Shown here: piece after piece, positions 12,401 to 19,100 of the stretch
Layout of the letters: each line of letters opens with the position of its first letter
Position numbering within the stretch: the first letter of the stretch is position 1
Source: Rhizaria sp. SCN 62-66
Lineage: Eukaryota > Rhizaria, unplaced
NCBI GenBank assembly: GCA_001724265.1
Contig: MEDY01000703.1
Location: forward strand, 1-21,159
Length of the DNA stretch: 21,159 nucleotides
Direction of reading: 5' to 3'
The notes under the pieces: generated by a model
The model's input: only the letters and a program-made list of their open reading frames with translations
Databases searched by the model: none
What the model was told of the DNA's origin: nothing
Position numbers and translations under genes: made by a program

Positions 12401-15269
12401 CAGCGTTTGAGCCTGTCATGGAGACAGTATCACTCGCAGTGTCACGATTTCTTTGGATGTTGGCGTGGCCGTTACTATCCGCATTTGCGTTACTAATGTT
12501 GAGCGTTCCAGAAGCGGCAACAGGTTTTGAACTCAAGACAGATACAGTCGTAGACGGAGCTATTGGTGTCGTTACAGAATCGCCGACGGCAGTTTTCGGG
12601 TCAGAGCTTGGACCTAGCAGTGTTGCTGCAAGCTTCTGCGCGGCCAGCAGCCTTGCCCGCGCTGCCAACTCTTCGCCGTCTGCGATATCTCCAGCGTTTG
12701 CAACATTGGAACTCGCCACGCCACTGTTGTTAACATTGCCGTTGGCATTATCAGGGAAGTTAGACATCGTCGGCGCGCGTGAGTATGCAAACACCTCCTT
12801 ATCAGACGCCCAATATCCTCCGGCAGCAGTATTGAGCTGTCCAATGCTTCTGTATCCGCCACTCTCATCCTTGCTCTTGAGTGCGGCTGCCGTCGCCGCC
12901 GCAGCAGCGTCCGCCGCCGCCGCCTCAGCCCGGACGCGCCCGCTGTTGCCTAGCATCGACGTCGCCGCGGCCGTGGCGGCAGCGGTGGCGGCGGCGCCCT
13001 CGTAGCCCAGCCGCTGCACCATCGCGGACGACAGTAGCGGTAGCGGCGGGACCGTCTGGCGCGGCGTCCGCAGCTCGCGCTCGAGCTCCAGCTGCTGCGC
13101 CTGGCGCTGCTGCTGTTGCTTCTTGGTCAAACCACTCATCAGTTGTTGCTGTTGGGTGTCTTGCTGCAATTGTTGCTGCAGCTGTAGCTGCTGTGATTTG
13201 ATGAGACTCGCAGTAACAATCTCACTTGTGGCAGCTGAAGTGCTGCCTGTGTAGGTGCTCGCATCGGTGCTGTCCGCTGTGTTGACAGCAGCAGATACGG
13301 ACGGAGGCAGCGGCTGTTGCCGCGGCAGCACAGACGCAACCTCAGTCCACGGCGCAGACGCCAGCGCTACTGCGGCATGCGTCCGGCGCATCCGCGTCGA
13401 TAGAGAAGCATCGCTAATGGCAGCGGAGTCGAAGTTACCAGAGCTCGAAGACATGCCGTTGTTAGTTGCTCTTGCGGTCATTGCAGCAAGCTCGAACCCA
13501 AGCCCAAACTCCCCTGCGCCAGCCGCGTCCTCGCCTTGGTAGTTCTCCTGTCCCTCTGCAGTGTGCAGCCGCGACAGGTCCAGCACGTCGCTGACCGTGA
13601 GCGGTGCCGTGGCGCTTAGGCCGGCCATTCCCGCCCCGGGCGCCGCGGCCGCAGTGTCTGCACGGCGGCGGGTGGCCTCGTACGTGTCGTAGCGGTCTGC
13701 GTACGCCCTGGGAGGCACGGCGGCGGCGCCGGACAGCAGCAGCTCGTTAACGCTGTCGTTCGCGTCCGCTGCCGCGCTGGCGCCGGTGGGCGCGCTGGCG
13801 CCGGTGTGAGTGGCCGGCGGCGGCAACAGCTTCGCCATTACTCTCCCGCCGCCGTTCTTACCAGAGGTATGGCTACCAGCGTTTGCGTTGTTACTGCTGG
13901 AATTGTAGGTATTGCGGTAGACCGAGAGAGGATCCGTGGCGAGAGAGGCCAGGTACGTGTGTCCCTGCCGGTCCCGGTCACGCAGCTTCTCCAGCACCAC
14001 CATCACCTGCCCCTGCCGCTGCCCCGTCCACCGCAACTTCGCTTCCACGCTCTCGTACAGCGCGAACAGCTCCGCGGTCACGCGCGCGCGCAAGGCCGCG
14101 CGGTGACGGCCACGGTCGCTTGCGGCGCGTTCCGCCGCGGCCGCAGCAGTGCCCGCGCCCGCTGCGGCGACGGCGACGGGAAAGACGTCGAGCAGGGGCA
14201 GCGGCGGCGGCAGCTGCGCCGCCGCGGCCTCGGCCACGACGACCGCGGCCGCGGCGGCTGCCTCGGAGAGCGATACTGCCGCCTTGGCAAGGGTCGACCG
14301 CAGCAGCGCGTGGCGGTGGTCGCAGTCAAAGCGGGCGCGCGCGGCCAGCGCGGCGTCGGCATTGGCGATGGCGGAGGCCGGCGCGGGGGCGGCGGCGGCC
14401 ACGGCCGAGGCCGCGGCGGCGGACGCGGCGGCTGCAGCGGCCACAGCAGCGTCGGCCTCAGCCTTAAGGATCTCAGCGGTCTTCGCAGCGGGCGGAAAGT
14501 AGCGACGCGAGGGCGCGACACGACTGTCTGCGGCCGCAGTCGATGACGAAGATGCCGAGGCAGAGTCTGCGGTAGCTGACGGCGATGACGGAGACGAAGG
14601 TGTGATTTGAAGCGCAATAGCAGATGCGGCAGAGGCGGTGCCAATGCGACGGATGTGCTCGGCGAGGCTCAACGGGCGCGGCACGTGCTCGGCCACAATG
14701 GCATTTCTAGCGGCCGTCGCAGCATCAGCTTTAGCAGGAGCGGGAGTCGAGGCGCTGGTGCTCAGAGCAGCGGGGGTGCGCCCAGTATCAGTTTGCGTGC
14801 TGTTCTGCGCATTGTTAGCGCGGGACTGAACGACATCAGAGCCGCTGCGAGTGCTTGTGGGGTTATTGGCCGAGTCGGGGATAACTGTGGCGTCTGAGAG
14901 AGGAATGCCAAGCTGCGACTCGAGAGATCGCAGCCGGGTCTCGAGACTGATGCACTGCAGCTCGCTCGTTAGCAGCGCGTCAATCATCGGTGGAATGGCA
15001 ATAACAAGCGCAGCGGGGCACTCCAGAAGGGGAAGTGTGGTGCGAGGCAAAGAAGATGCAGATGCACCAGAGCTAGAGAAATAGCCAGCACCAGGGCCAA
15101 CACCACTTGTTGCTGTGTCGGGAGCTGGTGCTGACAAAAGGCGTAGGAGTAAGTGCTCTGCGGGGGAGGAGGGGGGAAAAACATGCAAAAGATGGTCTAA
15201 AACCAAGGCTGAGTCGTTCTCCCCGACCCCAGACGCGCCGCGGTGCGGCGTGTCGGAGCGGCTCGACAT
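477..15269 (-). CDS. Giant (about 4,930-codon) low-complexity protein of unknown function, one in-frame UAG
   Basis: Not recognised as a known family. One minus-strand frame runs from ATG 15269 to TAA 479-477, interrupted only by UAG at codon 2590. Ordered-looking islands: residues 1-120 with a helical segment (SLETRLRSLESQLG, about 105-118); about 390-455, charged and helical; about 1524-1582; 1807-1862 with CLHC and a later CAGAAC; about 1934-1980 (VLRLEFTLRRLAMRVI); about 3029-3067, Trp/Arg-rich; about 3369-3422; and a hydrophobic end (LLWLLSLLFP, about 4900). Between them lie long Ala-rich stretches, poly-Gln runs, Asn/Ser/Thr-rich spacers, an Arg/Ser-rich segment (about 4224-4290), acidic tracts and a 14-Asp run (4679-4692), followed by basic NLS-like residues (KRSRAG). 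Most homopolymers use mixed codons, which argues for protein-level selection. An upstream in-frame ATG at 15389 is possible, but its extra residues mostly translate a pyrimidine tract, so I chose 15269. Acidic, basic and RS-like segments would suit a nuclear scaffold; this is inference only. If UAG terminates here, the product is 2,589 residues. Confidence 0.82.
1194..1235 (-). repeat. Run of 14 Asp codons in the giant protein
   Basis: Fourteen consecutive Asp codons, an irregular mix of GAT and GAC, encode residues 4679-4692 in the C-terminal tail. The mixed codons argue against simple trinucleotide slippage and for selection on a polyacidic segment. Gly-Glu-Asp-Pro follows, then a Lys/Arg-rich stretch at about 960-1110 on the plus scale. 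Acid/base block pairs of this kind are common in histone- or nucleic-acid-associated proteins, but that role is inference here. Confidence 0.9.
1680..1850 (-). repeat. Acidic Asp/Ser/Glu-rich segment of the giant protein
   Basis: Around residues 4475-4531 the protein is strongly acidic and Ser-rich (for example ENSDSSDSDDDDTT), with many Ser-Asp and Ser-Glu pairs that resemble casein kinase 2 sites. It precedes a short basic block (RRSARNSKRLSARV) and a second acidic block (DGDSDSESDAG). The alternation suggests an intrinsically disordered tail. No catalytic motif is visible. Confidence 0.7.
2400..2590 (-). repeat. Arg/Ser-Gln-Ser-Pro repeat segment (RS-like) in the giant protein
   Basis: The translation at about residues 4224-4290 has repeated SQSPQRP and AQSPQRP units, followed by SPSRGDSRGHTRGFRVGYSR. 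Upstream on the minus strand (plus coordinates about 2650-2700) is a short Arg-Ala alternation (RARARARARA). Such Ser-Pro/Arg-rich stretches are typical of disordered, phosphorylatable RS-like tails of nuclear RNA-processing proteins. The resemblance is compositional only, and no RNA-binding domain was recognised in the frame. Confidence 0.6.
6963..7022 (-). repeat. Gln-rich tract, C-terminal half of the giant protein
   Basis: About twenty residues (around 2750-2770) made almost entirely of Gln with interspersed Leu, His, Pro and Ala (AQQQQLQHQPQQHQQQQLQA). It sits about 160 codons after the in-frame UAG, inside the Met-free stretch. The same Gln-rich texture occurs on both sides of the UAG, which supports a single protein. 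Confidence 0.8.
7500..7502 (-). other. In-frame UAG codon inside the giant gene (codon 2590)
   Basis: The minus strand reads ATC TCA TAG AAA AAC. The frame on both sides is the same and stays open: 2,589 codons before and 2,340 after, to a UAA. The 289 codons after the UAG contain no ATG (the first is at 6632-6630), and no pyrimidine tract with AG suggests a new transcript start. Sequence on both sides has the same Ala/Gln/Asn-rich character. It could be a sense codon, a readthrough stop, the last three bases of a frame-preserving intron, or a sequencing error or mutation of CAG. Confidence 0.85.
8952..8972 (-). repeat. Pure (CAG)7 tract encoding seven Gln
   Basis: Seven uninterrupted CAG codons on the minus strand encode residues 2100-2106 of the giant protein. 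Other Gln runs in this gene mix CAA and CAG, so this is the purest trinucleotide microsatellite in the window and the one most likely to vary in length between isolates. Confidence 0.85.
10203..10241 (-). repeat. Poly-Gln tract (HQQQKQ9) in the giant protein
   Basis: Gln codons mixing CAA and CAG, interrupted by one Lys, encode a run of three Gln, Lys and then nine Gln at about residues 1677-1689. It follows a short Lys/Arg/Leu-rich helical segment (LKAQIVKKALALKRARTQ). Poly-Gln next to amphipathic helices often promotes coiled-coil association; that role is inference. Confidence 0.85.
12123..12146 (-). repeat. Poly-Gln tract (eight Gln) in the giant protein
   Basis: Eight consecutive Gln codons, mixed CAA and CAG, encode about residues 1042-1049. 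The tract lies between a Thr/Ala/Val-rich stretch and a short basic/proline segment (ELKIKPPP). No domain is recognised on either side. Confidence 0.85.
13080..13196 (-). repeat. Gln-rich, probably coiled-coil segment in the giant protein
   Basis: About 39 residues (around 692-730) rich in Gln and Leu with interspersed Lys, Arg and Glu, including QLQLQQQLQQD and RQAQQLELERELR. The spacing of Leu among polar residues suits a long amphipathic helix or coiled coil. It is the most extended Gln/Leu helix candidate in the N-terminal half. Confidence 0.65.
13773..13806. repeat. Short tandem direct repeat, 16 nt with an 18-nt period
   Basis: The 16-mer CGCGCTGGCGCCGGTG occurs at 13773-13788 and again, identically, at 13791-13806. 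The 18-nt period equals six codons, and the minus-strand product reads TGASAP then TGASAA. It looks like a small in-frame duplication by slippage within the giant gene. Confidence 0.8.
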
Positions 15270-15297
15270 CCTGGCGCTCTTCAGTAACCGAAGCTCG

Positions 15298-15340
15298 CTG
15301 TGGAAAAACAAGACTTGATGAAGCACAACAAGGACAAAAG
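15298..15340 (-). promoter_or_regulatory. Splice-acceptor-like pyrimidine tract upstream of the giant gene start
   Basis: On the minus strand a T/C-rich stretch ends with CTTGTTTTTCCACAG at 15298. This has the shape of a eukaryotic 3' splice site (pyrimidine tract, CAG). It lies 28 nt upstream of the ATG at 15269. It would serve either as a trans-splice acceptor or as the end of a 5'-UTR intron. The T at second codon positions explains why the frame upstream of 15269 appears hydrophobic (MPLTFVLVVLHQVLFF), so that stretch is probably not a signal peptide. Confidence 0.55.
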
Positions 15341-16090
15341 TGAGAGGCATATTATTAAAAGTTGAATGAGAAAACGGTACAGTTTGCATTGTAACCAAAT
15401 TTCACAGGGCCTGACGAAGACTTTCGAGCACGCATAACGCATTTCGTTCGGCGACTTCCGCCCACGGTCAACAGCTTCGCCAGAGCAACTGCACATTTCT
15501 CAAATGGAGTGCTAACGATGATCATTAAGCTCAATCACACAGCGCTGTGACTTCTTGAAGACAACCTCGTCAGAATTCTGTTGCAATATGCAGCTCTGCA
15601 GTTGGTTATTGTCGTGCATTCGTCCTTGTCACTTGGTTCATGCGCGCTGTCGGACATCCACGTATGCCGAAGAGACCGACGCTTGTTGGGTGTTAAAGAC
15701 ACACAGATGATATGTTATGAGAAACAGAGGTTGTTATAACATGTTTTAGGGGCTTCATTACTGGTTTGCCTTTGTACATTTCTTGATGCCATAACTGTGC
15801 TGTCTATCAGTCAACTTTAGTAGGCGTCCCAGAGCTGCGGCATTGCATCCTGCTTTGCTTCAGGGCATTTTTATCCATGACACGAAACTAAAACTTTATT
15901 TATACGTTGTCATATGGTGGTGTTTGCTGTAGCTATTGCATATTCCGCTCTATGCTTGCTTGGCATTGATGACGCGCTTCTGCTCCTTTGCAACGCCAGG
16001 TCAATTTGAGTCAACATACCACATGATGAGCGCATGCCACAATGCTATGTTACACACTTGCATTCAAACCACTGACAACTTGAAACTCGC

Positions 16091-16118
16091 ATTTTTATTC
16101 TTATTTTTTCAAATATAG
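16091..16118 (+). promoter_or_regulatory. Splice-acceptor-like pyrimidine tract upstream of the ABC transporter start
   Basis: A strongly T-rich tract (ATTTTTATTCTTATTTTTTC) is followed by AAATATAG, with the AG at 16117-16118. The ATG at 16135 is 16 nt further on, in a good context (CTGCCATGT). The arrangement mirrors the tract upstream of the divergent giant gene and is what a trans-splice acceptor or short 5'-UTR intron end would look like. An in-frame TGA at 16081 bounds the coding frame upstream. Confidence 0.5.
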
Positions 16119-16134
16119 CCGGCTTCCCACTGCC

Positions 16135-19100
16135 ATGTCTCATCCGTCCCATACCAGTGTGGAGATGGGGCACATGGGCAACAACGTGGAGGACGACTTT
16201 ATCCGCATCGCAGGTCTCGATTACACGGCAGAGGAAGTCGACCCTTTGCGCGCGCTCTGGCGGAGCGTGAACAATCCCGAATCTTCTGACGTGGACCGCG
16301 ACACTGCGCGCGTGGCTTTCTAGAAGTAGCGGACGCGCCTCAAGCAAATCGTCGCCGCGCGCGCGGCGATGCAGCGCCGCCACTGGGGCAACGTCTCTTG
16401 GCTCGACATCGTGTTGCAACGCTGGCTTACGCCCGTTATTACGCTTGCGTACCGCCACACCGTCACTGAGAGCGACGTCCCCGCGCTGCCCCACGCTGAG
16501 GGCGCGGCCGGCGTGGCGAACGACTTCAACCGCGAGTGGCAGCGCGAGATCGAGCGCGCCGTGCGTCTGCGCCAGCCGCCGTCGGTTGTGCGCTCGCTTG
16601 TACGGAGCAGCATCAAACCTTTCTCCATGATTGCGCTGTACGAGGTATTGCTGTACGGAGCGACGTTCATTTCTCCGTTTCTCATCGACGCTCTCACGAG
16701 CTTCTTCGAGCGCGCGGGCAACGGCGAGCCCACAGACGCGAGCGAGGGCTTACTCTACGCACTGGGGCTCGCGCTCGTTGCGCAGATTGCCGCGGCTATG
16801 GCTGTGTTCAAGTTTTTCTACATCACGATCTTTGGGCAGCGCATGCGCTCCATGGTGATGATGACCGTGTTCGACAAGTCGCTTGCCATCGCGCCCTCGG
16901 CCGCGGCGCAGACGACGACGGGCGAGGTCATGAACCTTATGGGCAACGACGCGCAGAGGCTGGCCGGCGTTGCGATGGTCACGCACATGACTTGGATTTC
17001 ACCCACCGTGATCTTCGTGTGCATGATGCTTCTGTGGACCAAGATTGGCCCCACTGCGCTCGTCTCCATTGCGCTGATGCTCATGCTGCTTCCGATGCAG
17101 ATGCTTGTCGCGCGCCTGGTGGGCAAGAACCGCCGTGCGACGCTCGTGTTCACTGACGCGCGCGTCAAGCAGGTCAACGAGATGCTGCAGGGCGTGCGCG
17201 TGATCAAGCTCTACGCATGGGAGGACGCCGTGCGCCGCACGCTGGCGGCGATCCGCGAGAAGGAGCTCCGCTTCATCCGCAACGGCCTGCTCTATCGTAT
17301 GCTTAACCTCGTCCTGCTGTTCGTGTGGCCCGCGTTAGTGACGTACCTTACCACGGTGGCGTACGCGCATCTTGGCAACGATGAGTTGGATAGCAACACC
17401 ATCTTCTTCATCCTCTCCTTCCTCAACGTCGCGCGTCCCCCTATTACGCTTATGCCCAACATCATGCAGTCGTTTGTCGAGTTCTTTGTCGCTGCACGCC
17501 GTGTATCCACGTACCTCACGCGCGCCGAGCTCCCCCAGCGCCCGCTGCTCCCCGCGCCGGCGCGCGCGCTCGCGCCCCAGCCGACCTCTACCGCGTCCAC
17601 GGCGATTACTGCGACCTCGGCCGGTGCGGGCAGGGGTGCGGTGCAATATGCTGCCGCCATGCCCGCACCGTCACAGGCGACGCTGAGCGCGTCCCTCGCG
17701 CTCGTTCCGCCCTACGCCACTCGCTTCGCCGTCGCCATGCGCCACGCCGCCTTCTCCTGGTCGCGCGCGCCGCTCTCCAGCGACGCCCCGCCCGTGCTCG
17801 CCGACGTGTCCCTCGCCCTGCTGCCCGGCTCGCTGACCGCGGTTGTGGGTCCCGTCGGCGCGGGCAAGTCGTCGCTGATCTCGGCCATTCTGGGCGAGAT
17901 GCACCTCCACGCCTCCGGTGACTGGGCGCGCGCCGCGGGCGCCGTCCCGTCGGGACTCACCGAGCAGGAGCGCGCGCTCTGGCATCTGGCAGCGCGCGGC
18001 GAGGCGCGCGCACCAGAAGCTGCGCCCGCCGTGCCCACGCAACGCCAGCGTCCTAACGCAAACGTGTTCAGCTCCGCGACTGCGGCCGCCCGCGGCGCAG
18101 GCACTGGCGTCGAGAGAGAAGAGCCCTGCGCGCTCTCGCCCGACACTGGGCTGCCGCTGCCGGCGTCGTTCCTGGAGCTGCCCGCGGCCGCGTACTCGAC
18201 GGCGATGCCGCCGCCGCCACCGCTGGCCGCGGGGCCCGACGGCGTGCTGCTGACCGAGCGCCCCGCGGCGGGCGAGCTCGACTGCTCGGACCCGCGCGCA
18301 GTGCTGCAGCTTGTCTGCCTGCGCGGCCGCGTCGGCTACCTCGCTCAGGACCCGTGGATCGTGCACGCGACCGTGCGCGACAACATCACGCTCGGCCTGC
18401 CGTACTCGCGCGCGCGCTTCGACGCCGTCGTCGCCGCGGCGGCGCTGTCGCCCGACCTGGCAATCCTGCAGCACGGCGCCGACACGGTCATCGGCGAGCA
18501 GGGCGTGAACCTTTCGGGCGGCCAGAAGGCGCGCGTCGCCATGGCGCGTCTGCTGTACCGCGCGGACCTGCTCGACGTGGTGCTGCTCGACGACCCCTTC
18601 TCCGCCGTTGACATGGGCGTCGGCAAGCACATGTGGGAGAAGTGCGTGCTGGGCGTGCTGCGCAACAAGACGCGCCTCATTTGCCTTAACTCGCACCTCC
18701 ACTTCCTGCGCCAGGTCGACGCCATCGCTGTGCTCGACACTGCTGCCGGTCGTGGGGCCTCCGCACCGACGACGCCCGTTCACGCCAACACTCAAGCTGC
18801 TCACGTACACGACATTGATCTCGACCTCAGCGTCGATTCAGGCGCCAGCCCTGTCGCTGGCGCTGGCGCAACCAATGCTGCGGTGGGGCTTGTCTCGGAC
18901 ATGACTCGCCGGCCCGTGACGACGATTGTTGCGCAGGGCACGTATGCAGAGCTGGTGGCGGCGGACGTCGAGTTTTCTCGCTTCGAGCACCACAACGAGG
19001 ACCACGACCCCGAGGAGCAGCCCGCGACTGGAGATACTGACAACGAGGACGACGAAGACAACGACGATGACGAAAATGTTCTGCCCGAACCTGACAATAC

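Larger units (their letters stand above)
15270..16134. promoter_or_regulatory. Divergent intergenic region between the giant gene and the ABC transporter gene
   Basis: The two genes face away from each other, so this approximately 860-bp, A+T-richer region should hold both transcription starts, or a strand-switch start site if transcription is polycistronic. No coding frame here is convincing. A 71-codon minus-strand frame (15281-15496) and a 60-codon plus-strand frame (15936-16118) both run into the pyrimidine tracts and have no recognisable domain. A TATA-like TTTATTTATA lies at about 15896-15905 on the plus strand, but I cannot tie it to a start site. The acceptor-like tracts at each end are listed separately. 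No tRNA or other RNA gene was seen. Confidence 0.5.

Noticed and set aside
11893-13005. 370-codon plus-strand frame with hydrophobic stretches
   Set aside because: Antisense to the continuous giant gene. The Leu/Val/Cys richness is the complement of Gln-, Asn- and Ala-rich codons on the other strand, not a membrane protein.
15270-15389. N-terminal signal peptide if the giant protein began at ATG 15389
   Set aside because: The hydrophobic residues coincide with a pyrimidine tract ending in CAG at 15298. T-rich sequence automatically encodes Phe, Leu and Val, so this is more likely a splice acceptor than a secretion signal.
16135-16323. A stand-alone 62-residue protein
   Set aside because: It shares the frame with the transporter and leads into it after UAG-AAG-UAG, so it is more likely the transporter's N-terminus, or at most an upstream open frame, than a separate gene.
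17671-18810. 379-codon minus-strand frame opposite NBD1 of the transporter
   Set aside because: The plus strand carries Walker A, Q-loop, signature and Walker B motifs in one frame, so the antisense frame is a codon-bias shadow.
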